From Scytonema hofmannii PCC 7110 (GTDB lineage Bacteria > Cyanobacteriota > Cyanobacteriia > Cyanobacteriales > Nostocaceae): a DNA stretch of 64,000 bases. Of this stretch, positions 51,586 through 60,948 are shown piece after piece; the stretch's first letter is position 1; each line of letters begins with the position of its first letter. The stretch spans positions 6,442,882 through 6,506,881 of the forward strand of contig NZ_KQ976354.1 in assembly GCF_000346485.2 (NCBI RefSeq), read 5' to 3'. Made by a program: the position numbers and the translations under genes. Under the pieces are notes generated by a model. That model had not been told where the DNA came from and did not search any database. It saw nothing but the letters and a program-made list of their open reading frames with translations.

Positions 51586-51744
51586 AGGTTTGTTCTAACA
51601 GCTATGATTTTACCGTCAAGTAATCTAATTGTGAGTTACAATAATAATATTATGATGTAGTACTTCACAAGTTCAAAGCAGTAAATTTTAAATTTTTAAG
51701 ACTGAGATTTGATGAATAATGCATGAGGTTTGGTAGAAAGAGAG

Positions 51745-52512
51745 ATGGTAAAACAAATCGCGCAAAATCCTTTTCCGGGAATGAATCCATATCTGGAACA
51801 GCCAGAATTGTGGCATCAAGTCCACAACCGAGCGATTGTGGCAGTTGCAGATGAAATTACCCCTCAAATTGCTCCCAAATACCGAGTTGCCATTGAAGAG
51901 CGGGTTTACACCAGCATTGCAGACTCGGTACTTGTTGGAATTGCTGATGTGGCTGTCTCTTATAAGGGGATAGTCAGTACTGAGACAACACGCACGACTA
52001 CCAAATTAGCCGAACCAGTCAAAATAAAAGTCCCAATACCAGAACAAGTAACGGAACGATTCTTAGAGGTCAAATTGACCCAAACAGGTGAGGTTGTCTC
52101 TGTCATAGAAATTCTCTCACCTAAAAATAAACGTTCTAAGGAAGGTCGAGAAGCTTATGAAAGCAAACGACAGAAAATCCTGAGTTCAGCAACTAGTTTA
52201 GTAGAAATTGACCTACTGCGGGGAGGAGAGCCTATGCCAATTTTGGCAAATCCAGGAATGGGCTACCGCATTTTGGTAAGTCGCGCTTCTTGCAGACCTG
52301 ATGCAGACCTTTACGTATTTGGACTAAGAGACCCCATCCCTACATTTCCAGTCCCTTTACGCGAGCAAGATCCTGAGCCAGTGGTGGACTTGCAGAGATT
52401 GCTCAACGAGATATACGAACGAGCAAGATTCGATTTAGCGATCGATTATTCTCAACCAGTTAAACCACCACTTTCAGCCGAAGACGCTGTTTGGGTTTCA
52501 GAAATTTCATAA
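51745..52512 (+). CDS. DUF4058 family protein
   Basis: 255 aa from ATG 51745 (TTG 51730 also in frame). The family's FPGMNPYLEQPELWHQVHN start and the ERFLEVKLTQTGEVVSVIEI and LSPKNKRS segment are present. DUF4058 is common in cyanobacteria and planctomycetes and resembles a PD-(D/E)XK nuclease core with VIEILSPKNK. Function unknown. Its end overlaps the reverse-strand fragment at 52507 by a few bases. Confidence 0.78.
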   Translation: MVKQIAQNPFPGMNPYLEQPELWHQVHNRAIVAVADEITPQIAPKYRVAIEERVYTSIADSVLVGIADVAVSYKGIVSTETTRTTTKLAEPVKIKVPIPEQVTERFLEVKLTQTGEVVSVIEILSPKNKRSKEGREAYESKRQKILSSATSLVEIDLLRGGEPMPILANPGMGYRILVSRASCRPDADLYVFGLRDPIPTFPVPLREQDPEPVVDLQRLLNEIYERARFDLAIDYSQPVKPPLSAEDAVWVSEIS

Positions 52513-52824
52513 CAGATCTTCAAACAAGGGATCGCCAAAATTCATGAATCGCAGTGAAGGCATTTCATCAAAAATACTGGGGGAAAAAGTAACCGTGTAA
52601 TTCTGCCTTTTGTAATTCATCTGCCAAATCCCCTTACCTTTTCTCTCAAACTCCACGCCACTGGCTTTTAAAATTGTTGAGGATGTGAAAAACTGTTCGA
52701 TAGTTTCTGGTGGTTCAAAAAAAGATTCCAACCCAGCAATAACTGCATCTTCAGCATCGTCTACATCAGTCATCTTCTGATTATTGAAGCAAAACAATCG
52801 GATTTGACCAAAGGTTTTACTCAA
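52507..52824 (-). pseudogene. Probable C-terminal fragment of a SNF2/RapA-like helicase
   Basis: 105 aa. The end (FSPSIFDEMPSLRFMNFGDPLFEDLL) recalls the C-terminus of RapA/HepA-type helicases, where a D-P-L-F/V motif closes the protein; the rest (DDAEDAVIAGLESFFEPPET) is unspecific. No ATPase motifs, so only a remnant if correct. A standalone small unknown protein is the alternative. It overlaps a forward-strand fragment at 52804. Confidence 0.35.
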
Positions 52825-53070
52825 CTTGCCGTTGAATTGATTGCGCTCGATCGCTGGATAGAAAGTGAGATCTCGATTTTGTACGGTGCGGTTTCGACTG
52901 GGGAAATTTGGCGATTTGGTTTTTACGATCGCGACTTACATCATGTGGTGGAATGTTTACCACTGCATCCAGTCCCGCAGGATTTGGAGTTTGTAACGCG
53001 GACGATTATTGGGATGAGTGCAGGGAGAAGCAAAGAAGATGCAGCCTTGAGGCTTAAACGACATAAGTAG
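52804..53070 (+). pseudogene. C-terminal fragment of a cyanobacterial restriction-related protein
   Basis: 88 aa starting at a TTG with no ribosome site. The segment AVELIALDRWIE, ILYGAVSTGEIWRFGFYDRD and VPQDLEFVTRTIIGM matches the end of a family of short proteins often annotated as type I restriction subunit R-like in cyanobacteria. The N-terminal part, which would hold the nuclease core, is missing. It abuts the glutamine-synthetase-like gene. Confidence 0.5.
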
Positions 53071-53105
53071 AAGCCGTGATTTTCCACACCCAAGCGCGAG
53101 TTTTT

Positions 53106-54596
53106 ATGAAAAAACCTGGATTTATTGAGCGTCACAACTTGTGGACAGAAGCCCAAAAAGAAGTATCTGAGCAAATCAAATCTATTGTTAAGGAACGCGA
53201 CCTATTGTTGATTCGCACCGCTTGGGAAGATCAGCATGGCATTGTTCGTAGTAAGTCGTTGCTACCCCAAGCATTTTTCAACGCACTCTCAAACGGAATG
53301 CAAATCAGTACGGGGACATTCCTTTTTGATACTGGAGGCACCCTGGTGTTTAATCCCTTCGTTTCCGGTGGTAGCCTAGATATGCAAGAGATGACAGGTG
53401 CGCCAAATCTTGTAGCTGTTCCCGATCCTCATACCTTCCACATCTTGCCTTGGGCAAAACGCACTGGTTTTATCTTATGCGATCTGTATTTTCAAAATGG
53501 TAGAGTAATGCCCCTTTCGAGTCGAGGCATTTTGCGGCAATCCCTGGCAGAATTACATCAGAGAGGGTTAGAGTACATTGTCGGCTTGGAAGTTGAATGG
53601 TATCTGGCAAAGTTGGAAGATCCAATGTTGGACATCTCTCACGTTGGTACTCCTGGACACCCTGGTGAATCCCCTAAAGTTAGTGCTGTTGAGCATAGCT
53701 TCCAATACCTTTTGGAATCGCACAATCCAGAGATTCACGATTTGCTGCAAATTCTGGCAGAGAACTTTGTGGCAATGGGATTACCTTTAAGGAGTGTAGA
53801 AAACGAAGGGGGTCCCGGTCAATTTGAATTCACTTTTGACCCCATTCCAGCATTGCAAGCTGCGGATACGATGATAATCTTCCGCATGGCAACCAAGCAA
53901 ATCTGCCGTCAACAAGGTTATCTGGCATCGTTTATGTCTCGTCCTGCTTTGAAAGGGTGTTCTTCTAACGGTTGGCATCTGCATCAATCGCTTGTAGACC
54001 GAACCACAGGCGAGAATGCTTTGATGTCACCCGACTCAACAGCACTGATGTCAGATCTAGGCAAACACTTCGTTGGGGGTCTTCTCAAACACGCCAATGC
54101 TGCTTCTGTTTTCACAACTCCTACAATTAACGGCTACAGACGGTATAAGCCTAATTCCTTAGCTCCTGACCGTGCAGGGTGGGGGCTGGAAAACCGAGGA
54201 GCAATGATTCGAGTACAAGGCGGCTTTGGCGATCCCACGACTCACATCGAAAACCGAGTAGGAGAACCTGCAGCCAATCCATACCTTTACATGGCATCGC
54301 AATTGATTTCTGGGTTCGATGGTGTAGATCTCAAACTTGACCCTGGTTCGCCGACACACGAACCGTTTACAGCAGAAAATCCTCTATTACCCAAAAGTTT
54401 GATAGAGGCGATCGCATATCTGAAGCAAAGCGAACTTTTCAACAGAAAAATGGGACAGCAGTTTATTAACTTTATGATAAAAATTAAAGAGAGCGAGATT
54501 AACCGCTTTTTGGCAGCTGTGGCTGAATTGGCTCCAGAGGAGTCTTTAAAGCAGGTGACTGACTGGGAACAAAGAGAATACTTTGAGTTGTTCTGA
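53106..54596 (+). CDS. Glutamine synthetase family protein (GlnA-like ligase)
   Basis: 496 aa. The GS metal/glutamate motif GLEVEWYLAKLE, the ENEGGPGQFEFTF motif, the ammonium/substrate loop NGWHLHQSL, and the NRGAMIRV arginine segment are all visible. The overall length and N-terminal beta-grasp layout suggest a gamma-glutamyl-amine ligase (PuuA-like) or another GS paralogue rather than the main GlnA. ATG 53106 (MKKPGFIERHNL) is preferred. It appears intact amid gene fragments on both sides; the next gene on the right converges within 3 bp. Confidence 0.82.
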   Translation: MKKPGFIERHNLWTEAQKEVSEQIKSIVKERDLLLIRTAWEDQHGIVRSKSLLPQAFFNALSNGMQISTGTFLFDTGGTLVFNPFVSGGSLDMQEMTGAPNLVAVPDPHTFHILPWAKRTGFILCDLYFQNGRVMPLSSRGILRQSLAELHQRGLEYIVGLEVEWYLAKLEDPMLDISHVGTPGHPGESPKVSAVEHSFQYLLESHNPEIHDLLQILAENFVAMGLPLRSVENEGGPGQFEFTFDPIPALQAADTMIIFRMATKQICRQQGYLASFMSRPALKGCSSNGWHLHQSLVDRTTGENALMSPDSTALMSDLGKHFVGGLLKHANAASVFTTPTINGYRRYKPNSLAPDRAGWGLENRGAMIRVQGGFGDPTTHIENRVGEPAANPYLYMASQLISGFDGVDLKLDPGSPTHEPFTAENPLLPKSLIEAIAYLKQSELFNRKMGQQFINFMIKIKESEINRFLAAVAELAPEESLKQVTDWEQREYFELF

Positions 54597-54598
54597 AC

Positions 54599-55060
54599 TC
54601 AACAAAATTCCTCTGTTCGCAATACTGCTCGGATACGAATCTTTGTAGGTTGGGCAATGACAGCCCAAGATGCGGTAATCTCAAAACCAGCATCAATAAG
54701 AGATTTGGCTAAGACATCCCATGCACCGGAGTCTTTGTGGTTGAATTGCACTGTCATTACGCCGTCGTCGCGCAAGACGCGATGGTATTCAGCAAACGCC
54801 ATCGCCATTTTTGCTTCATAGTCTTGGTTGGCGAGTTCTTCCGGGGATACTCCCATGTTACGAAAGGGTCCTGGATTTGTGATCGCTTCTCTGTCTTTGT
54901 CAGTAAGTTCATTAAAGAATAATTCGGGAAAGATATTTAATAAATTTGCTCTCAACCAAACATAGAAAAAGTCTGAAATTTCAGCATAACGAAGAGAATC
55001 ATAGTAAGGTTGATCGGTAATAATAGCATCTACATAATTATCAGGAATATGAATTCAATT
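54599..55060 (-). pseudogene. Fragment of a DUF1156-type adenine DNA methylase
   Basis: Reading leftward from about 55060: DNYVDAIITDQPYYDSLRYA, EISDFFYVWLRANLLNIFPE, then LFFNELTDKDREAI and a helix-strand region with the FAEYHRVLRDDGVMTVQFNH pattern. This is the central part of DUF1156 DNA methylases, with motif IV altered to DQPY (normally DPPY). Both ends are missing, and a tandem DUF4351 nuclease duplication starts 117 bp to the right. Not functional. Confidence 0.7.
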
Positions 55061-55132
55061 ATCAGCTGAAGCCGGCTCTATTTGAAGACACTTTGAATTG
55101 TATTGTTCCATCCCCGGAAGTTTTGAGTAATT

Positions 55133-56456
55133 CAACACTAAAGTTTTTCCGGTTAATAACATTTGGTAAAATAAAAATGGTTGAAGTCAGAGCGAATTAC
55201 GATAAATCATGGAAAGAAGCGTTAAACGAATATTTTGAAGACTTCTTAGCCTTCTTCTTTCCCTCAATACACAGAGCAATTGATTGGACACAAGCTCCGG
55301 AGTCACTCGATAAAGAACTGCACAGTATTACAGCTTCAGCAGAAACTTTAGATGGAGTGGCTGACAAGCTTTATAAAGTGGCGTTGCTAGATAAAAAAGA
55401 AGCGTGGATTCTCATCCATATAGAGATGCAAAGTTATTATGATGTTCAGTTTGAAAAGCGGATTTACACTTATAATTACCGTGCTGCTGAACTTTATGAT
55501 AAGTTTGTTGTGAGTCTAGCAGTTTTAGGTGACGATAGTCCCACATGGCGACCTAACCGTTATGCTAAATCTATTTTAGATTGCTCATTGAGTCTCACAT
55601 TTCCCACGGTCAAGCTCATGGATTATGAATCCCGTTGGCATGAGTTAGAATCAAGTAGGAATCCATTTGCCATCATCACGATGGCACACTTAAAAACTAA
55701 AGCAACCACCAGTAATTTGCTCCAGCGGGAAGAATGGAAATGGCAATTAATTCGCGGACTTTACGAGCAGGGTTTAACAAAACAGCAAATTGCTAAACTG
55801 TTTGACATAATAGATACAATGATGACATTGCCCGAACAGCTACAAACAACATTATTTGCCAAAATCGATCGCTTTGAGGAGGAAAGGAAAATGGCTTTGG
55901 TTAGTCCAACCGTACAACTGGCTAGGAAACAAGGTAGAGAAGAAGGTAGAGAAGAAGGTAGAGAAGAAGGCAAAATAATAGGTGAGCAAAAAGTTATCAT
56001 ACGACAACTCAATCGTCGTCTTGGTGAGATAGAAGCTCCATTAATTGAGCAAATTCGTCAATTACCTGTTCAACAGTTAGAAGAATTATCAGAAGCATTG
56101 CTGGATTTTTCTACTGTAGCCGATTTAGAACAATGGTTACAAGATAGACCATTAGTTATAGAATCATAAAAAGGATTGGGGGAGACGTTATTGGATTTTA
56201 CTGAAGTTGGGAATTTGATAGCTTGCTTAGAGCAACAGTCACTCGATCGAGTTGGATCGTACTTTTCGTCAAAGAATACTAGCGATCGCCATTGCTTCTG
56301 ACTCCCCCGCACCAAACCGTTGACTGTACTGTACTTTTTGATTTCATTATTTTTTCCGTTCAATCTTCACACCAAATTATTAAGCGTTCTTAATATTCCT
56401 CAAAAGTTCTAACTCAGAATTAATACCCAAATTAACAGGAATGCTTCTTGCAAGCA
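55133..56456. repeat. Tandem duplication, unit 1
   Basis: About 1.32 kb containing the nuclease gene plus about 290 bp of 3' flank. It is nearly identical to 56733-58053. The upstream flank is more diverged and the two units are separated by about 275 bp holding the UPF0175 5' part. Period about 1.6 kb. Confidence 0.9.
55177..56169 (+). CDS. Rpn-like PD-(D/E)XK nuclease with DUF4351 domain, copy 1
   Basis: 330 aa. The N-terminal half is the PD-(D/E)XK-like core: DKELHSITASAETLDGVADK, then WILIHIEMQSYYD as the strand carrying the E-x-Q motif, as in Rpn (YhgA-like) proteins. A GREEGREEGREEGK repeat forms a charged helix (about 265-280), then DUF4351 (RQLNRRLGEIEAPLIEQIRQ, LEELSEALLDFSTVADLEQW) ends the protein. 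Rpn proteins cut DNA and promote recombination in other bacteria; the cyanobacterial ones are untested. An upstream frame from 55093 looks like chance; ATG 55177 agrees with copy 2. Confidence 0.85.
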   Translation: MVEVRANYDKSWKEALNEYFEDFLAFFFPSIHRAIDWTQAPESLDKELHSITASAETLDGVADKLYKVALLDKKEAWILIHIEMQSYYDVQFEKRIYTYNYRAAELYDKFVVSLAVLGDDSPTWRPNRYAKSILDCSLSLTFPTVKLMDYESRWHELESSRNPFAIITMAHLKTKATTSNLLQREEWKWQLIRGLYEQGLTKQQIAKLFDIIDTMMTLPEQLQTTLFAKIDRFEEERKMALVSPTVQLARKQGREEGREEGREEGKIIGEQKVIIRQLNRRLGEIEAPLIEQIRQLPVQQLEELSEALLDFSTVADLEQWLQDRPLVIES

Positions 56457-56581
56457 ATTCATAGGAATGCTTCTTCCAAAGTAATTTCTAATAGTTCAGC
56501 TAACTTACTCAAGCTGATTTTACCTAATTGATATGCTTCCAATGCCATTTCTGTATACTCATTAGGCAATATTTTAATCAT
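56380..56581 (-). pseudogene. UPF0175-like antitoxin with frameshift
   Basis: The first frame from ATG 56581 gives MIKILPNEYTEMALEAYQLG followed by KISLSKLAELLEITLEEAFL and a TGA. The next frame continues [20 protein letters not shown], then a short tail to a TAA at 56380-56382. Joined by a 1-nt shift, these form a UPF0175 protein (antitoxins for PIN toxins). The 3' half is repeated near 57977-58050 at the end of unit 2. No toxin partner is visible. Confidence 0.6.
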
Positions 56582-56732
56582 AGCTCACACGATCATCCAT
56601 CAGAATAGATAAAAATTGAACTTATAAATTTAAAATAAAATATTGGTCGATTGACACTAAAATCCCCTAGAGTTAGATCCCACTTGTTGGGTTTATTAAA
56701 GCTAGTCAAATACTTGACTAACAAGTTAACCC

Positions 56733-58053
56733 AACACTAAATTTTTCCGAGTCAATCACATTTTGTAGGAGAAAAATGGTTGAAGTCAGAGCCAATTATG
56801 ATAAATCATGGAAAGAAGCGTTAAACGAATATTTTGAAGACTTCTTAGCCTTCTTCTTTCCCTCAATACACAGAGCAATTGATTGGACACAAGCTCCGGA
56901 GTCACTCGATAAAGAACTGCACAGTATTACAGCTTCAGCAGAAACTTTAGATGGAGTGGCTGACAAGCTTTATAAAGTGGCGTTGCTAGATAAAAAAGAA
57001 GCGTGGATTCTCATCCATATAGAGATGCAAAGTTATTATGATGTTCAGTTTGAAAAGCGGATTTACACTTATAATTACCGTGCTGCTGAACTTTATGATA
57101 AGTTTGTTGTGAGTCTAGCAGTTTTAGGTGACGATAGTCCCACATGGCGACCTAACCGTTATGCTAAATCTATTTTAGATTGCTCATTGAGTCTCACATT
57201 TCCCACGGTCAAGCTCATGGATTATGAATCCCGTTGGCATGAGTTAGAATCAAGTAGGAATCCATTTGCCATCATCACGATGGCACACTTAAAAACTAAA
57301 GCAACCACCAGTAATTTGCTCCAACGGGAAGAATGGAAATGGCAATTAATTCGTGGACTTTACGAGCAGGGTTTAACAAAACAGCAAATTGCTAAACTGT
57401 TTGACATAATAGATACAATGATGACATTGCCCGAACAGCTACAAACAACATTATTTGCCAAAATCGATCGCTTTGAGGAGGAAAGGAAAATGGCTTTGGT
57501 TAGTCCAACCGTACAACTGGCTAGGAAACAAGGTAGAGAAGAAGGTAGAGAAGAAGGTAGAGAAGAAGGCAAAATAATAGGTGAGCAAAAAGTTATCATA
57601 CGACAACTCAATCGTCGTCTTGGTGATATGGAAGCTCCATTAATTGAGCAAATTCGTCAATTACCTGTCCAACAGTTAGAAGAATTAGCAGAAGCATTGC
57701 TGGATTTTTCTACTGTAGCCGATCTAGAACAATGGTTACAAGATAGACCATTAGTTATAGAATCATAAAAAACATTGGGGGAGGCATTATTGGATTTTAC
57801 TGAAGTTTGGGATTTGATAGCTTGCTTAGAGCAACAGTCACTCGATCGAGTTGGATCGTACTTTTCGTCAAAGAATACTAGCGATCGCCATTGCTTCTGA
57901 CTCCCCCGCACTAAACCGTTGACTGTACTGTACTTTTTGATTTCACTATTTTTTCCGTTCAATCTTCACCAAATAGTTAAGCGTTCTCAATATCGCTCAA
58001 AAGTTCTAACTCAGAATTAATACCCAAATTAACAGGAATGCTTCTTTCAAGCA
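56733..58053. repeat. Tandem duplication, unit 2
   Basis: Second copy of the unit at 55133-56456. It runs through the nuclease gene and the antisense UPF0175 3' end, then meets the truncated S9 peptidase exactly at 58050-58054. Confidence 0.9.
56776..57768 (+). CDS. Rpn-like PD-(D/E)XK nuclease with DUF4351 domain, copy 2
   Basis: 330 aa, almost identical to copy 1. The visible differences are GEIEAP to GDMEAP and ELSEAL to ELAEAL near the C-terminus. This copy has the better ribosome site (TAGGAGAAAA). The near identity points to a recent duplication or gene conversion. Same expected function as copy 1; both look intact. Confidence 0.85.
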   Translation: MVEVRANYDKSWKEALNEYFEDFLAFFFPSIHRAIDWTQAPESLDKELHSITASAETLDGVADKLYKVALLDKKEAWILIHIEMQSYYDVQFEKRIYTYNYRAAELYDKFVVSLAVLGDDSPTWRPNRYAKSILDCSLSLTFPTVKLMDYESRWHELESSRNPFAIITMAHLKTKATTSNLLQREEWKWQLIRGLYEQGLTKQQIAKLFDIIDTMMTLPEQLQTTLFAKIDRFEEERKMALVSPTVQLARKQGREEGREEGREEGKIIGEQKVIIRQLNRRLGDMEAPLIEQIRQLPVQQLEELAEALLDFSTVADLEQWLQDRPLVIES

Positions 58054-58686
58054 GCAGTTCTGGATGTGAATTACCGTGGAAGTACGGGCTACGGTCGCGA
58101 GTATCGACAAAAGCTAAATGGTGAATGGGGAATTGTGGATGTTGACGATTGTGTCTGTGGTGCGCTTTATTTAGTGGAACGAGGGGAAGTAGACGCAAAT
58201 CGCCTCGCAATTTCTGGCGGGAGTGCAGGTGGTTACACAACGCTGTGTGCCTTAACTTTCCGAAATACATTTAAAGCAGGAGCAAGCTACTATGGAGTCA
58301 GTGACACAGAAGCTCTTGCACGGGATACGCACAAATTCGAGTCGCGGTATTTGGATGGTCTCATAGGTCCATACCCACAACAACGTCAGCTGTATCAAGA
58401 GCGATCGCCAATCCATTTTACAGACCGTCTTGCCTGTCCGATAATCTTCTTTCAAGGATTAGAAGATAAAGTTGTTCTACCCAACCAATCAGAAGCCATG
58501 GTCGAAGTCCTAAGACGTAAAGGTTTGCCTGTAGCCTACGTTGCATTTGCTGGCGAACAGCATGGCTTCCGCAATGCTCAGAACATCAAACGTGCTTTGG
58601 ATGGAGAACTGTACTTCTACTCACGAATTTTTGGCTTTGAATTAGCTGAACCAGTTGAACCTGTAGAAATTGAAAATCTTTCTTAA
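58051..58686 (+). pseudogene. C-terminal catalytic fragment of an S9 prolyl oligopeptidase
   Basis: About 212 codons open without a proper start. They contain the alpha/beta-hydrolase core: [18 protein letters not shown], the nucleophile elbow GGSAGGY, Asp in GLEDKVV and His in GEQHGF. The catalytic triad is present, but the beta-propeller (about 400 residues) is absent: homology starts exactly where tandem unit 2 ends. A GTG at 58066 could start translation of a bare hydrolase domain, but no ribosome site is seen. Confidence 0.8.
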
Positions 58687-58812
58687 CAAATTTCCTCGGA
58701 TTTCTCACATTGGAAATGTGGGGCTATACAAACAAAGCCCGCCTACGCGGGATCATTATATCATGTTCGGTTAAACGTTTATAATATTCGTAGGTTGGGT
58801 TGAGGAACGAAA

Positions 58813-58900
58813 CCCAACATGAGTGCAGAGTTTGTTGGGTAACGCCATCGCCTCAACCCAACATGAGTGCAGAGTTTGTTGGGTAACGCCATCGCCTCAA
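58813..58900. repeat. Two perfect 44-bp direct repeats
   Basis: CCCAACATGAGTGCAGAGTT continuing to CATCGCCTCAA occurs twice head to tail. It is preceded by GTTGGGTTGAGGAACG, the complement of its CCTCAACCCAAC end. It is a typical cyanobacterial intergenic repeat; the rest of 58687-59114 (428 bp) has no gene and ends in the promoter of the next gene (AAGGTGAGGA before ATG 59115). Confidence 0.8.
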
Positions 58901-59114
58901 CCCAACGAGCGTTAATAAATTTTATTATAAGTCATCACCCGAACATAAAAAAGTTATGGAACCGCAGACGAACGCAGACGAACGCGGATAAATCTGTACT
59001 TCATTCAAGTGAGAACCGCTATAGCTCAACTGCATAAGTCGCTTTTGCTAGCACTTAAATATATAAAGAAAGCTTTCCCAACTTAACTGAACGAAAAAAG
59101 AAGGTGAGGAAAAA

Positions 59115-60920
59115 ATGCCCAAGATTGGTTTAGCAAAACTTGTTATTCTCACCGCGTTCATACTGTTTGTATCAGGAAGTTCGTACTTTCTGAATCATTC
59201 ACTCCCAGCCCAAGCTTTGGCGGCAACACAAAAACAATTCGCAATAAGTCATTTTCAATCAAGGAGTTCTAAAGAAAAACACTCAAAAGTTCTCACGTCC
59301 CAAGAACAAACCCTCATTGCACAAACTAACACAAACTGTGCTCCAGTAGAATCTGGCAAGATATTTCGTTTCATAGATGGAACAGACTCGTGTGTAGCAC
59401 CCATGACCGAACAGGAAATTGGGGAGAATCTTAACGATCCTTTCGCCGCAGCTATTCTTCGCAAAGGTATTTTTCCAGACAGTGTTGATGCCATTGTGAC
59501 TGAAATTTCCAACTCTGGGTTAAATCTCCAACAAGCCAACTATTTGCTGGGAGAAGGTAGCCAAATTCCAACGACAGTTGTTTCACGGGAAGCACCGCGT
59601 AACCTGCGTTACGTCCTTACCTGGGGAACAAGTCCAACAAGCAGTGCTCAGATTTTGCTCAATGCACCACCGGGAGGAGATTCTAGTTTCCTGCAAGTGA
59701 TTTCATGGAATGCTCAAGCGAAGAGATACAACTTTTATGAATTTCGGGAACAAGTAGGCGAAATCAAAGATATTCCGACTAGGGTATGGGTTTGGGCTGG
59801 CGACTCACCTATGGCACAAGCACCTCAGACTATGGGACATGGGTGTTTCGACTGTCACCACAACGGTGTGGTGATTATGAAAGAATTGGCGTTTCCTTGG
59901 AACAATTGGCATTCCCAACGTGCAACAATATCGCCTTTGAACGTACCGATCGCTGTTGCTCAAGAGCAAATATTTCAGAATCTTAACGGTGCTGAGATTC
60001 TCGAGCGAGTTATTAGAAGTGGATTCCAAATTTACCACCAAAATTGGCTGCGCGATCGCGTAAAAAACGAAGAAGGAACTATTCGTCTCACTGATGTCAA
60101 CAAGATGTTGCGTCACCTCACCACCAATACTACCATCAATCTTACCTCTACCAATATAGAAAGTAACGGAGCAAATACCAGTCCAGCCAACAGCGATCTC
60201 TCAGGAATTCCCAATGACTTTTTCCTCTGGGATTCAGCCCTAAGAACAGCGCTAAACCTCAATTATACTATTCAGCCTATTCAGTTTAAACGCAATGATT
60301 ATGACAATTACCTAAAAATTCATAACTTCAAACTGGTTCAATCTGACTTTAAAAAACCGGATGGTTCGCCATTATATGAGCAAGATGGTTCCACCTACTT
60401 TGCTTTTTTTGTCCCCGTACCATCAGCAGAGGATTTGTTCCTGTTGACCCAAATGCGCTCTGCAAAAATTTTAACTGACAAATTTATTGCTTCACTGCTA
60501 ATGGTTGACTTCCAAAATCCAGTTTTTTCAGAGAAGCGAACCAGTTTGCAGCAGTATGCCGAGCCGATGACAACAGGTACTATCATCAATGGAGTCAGTA
60601 GCGTACCTGACGAGTTTGCAAACAAAGTTAAAGCTGTAGCCGCCAGTCAACCAGACTGCGATTCTGCGAATTGGGACACCTGTTCTAGCGAACAACAATT
60701 TCTTTTCACTTGGAATCTACCTGATGACCAATGGAAGACATCTGTGCAGCAGCGAATTCAGACTTATCTAGACGAAATTAACAATCTTTCTGAATCAGAA
60801 CGCTTAGATCGACTGATGCGACTTGCTGTTAAACGGCGATCGCAGTTTCAATCTTGGCCAACTATCAAAAACCTCCAAGAATTTAGCCTGCTGCTTCCTC
60901 AAACCGATCTACCCCAGTAG
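59115..60920 (+). CDS. Exported c-type-heme-motif protein of unknown function
   Basis: 601 aa. N-terminal signal peptide (LVILTAFILFVSGSSYFLN). One CXXCH motif, GCFDCHHNG, lies at about residue 243-248, so a covalently bound heme c in the periplasm or thylakoid lumen is likely. The surrounding regions (GKIFRFIDGTDSCV, YVLTWGTSPTSSAQILLNAP) match no named family that I recognise. Later segments resemble repeated helical DD-CXX units (QPDCDSANWDTC). An excellent ribosome site precedes ATG 59115. A second gene follows after 28 bp, so the pair is probably an operon. Confidence 0.6.
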   Translation: MPKIGLAKLVILTAFILFVSGSSYFLNHSLPAQALAATQKQFAISHFQSRSSKEKHSKVLTSQEQTLIAQTNTNCAPVESGKIFRFIDGTDSCVAPMTEQEIGENLNDPFAAAILRKGIFPDSVDAIVTEISNSGLNLQQANYLLGEGSQIPTTVVSREAPRNLRYVLTWGTSPTSSAQILLNAPPGGDSSFLQVISWNAQAKRYNFYEFREQVGEIKDIPTRVWVWAGDSPMAQAPQTMGHGCFDCHHNGVVIMKELAFPWNNWHSQRATISPLNVPIAVAQEQIFQNLNGAEILERVIRSGFQIYHQNWLRDRVKNEEGTIRLTDVNKMLRHLTTNTTINLTSTNIESNGANTSPANSDLSGIPNDFFLWDSALRTALNLNYTIQPIQFKRNDYDNYLKIHNFKLVQSDFKKPDGSPLYEQDGSTYFAFFVPVPSAEDLFLLTQMRSAKILTDKFIASLLMVDFQNPVFSEKRTSLQQYAEPMTTGTIINGVSSVPDEFANKVKAVAASQPDCDSANWDTCSSEQQFLFTWNLPDDQWKTSVQQRIQTYLDEINNLSESERLDRLMRLAVKRRSQFQSWPTIKNLQEFSLLLPQTDLPQ

Positions 60921-60948
60921 TGTACTACTCGATAATAGGAGTCAAAAA

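Noticed and set aside
59786-59986. 66-codon ORF around the CXXCH site
   Set aside because: Shadow frame of the heme-motif protein.
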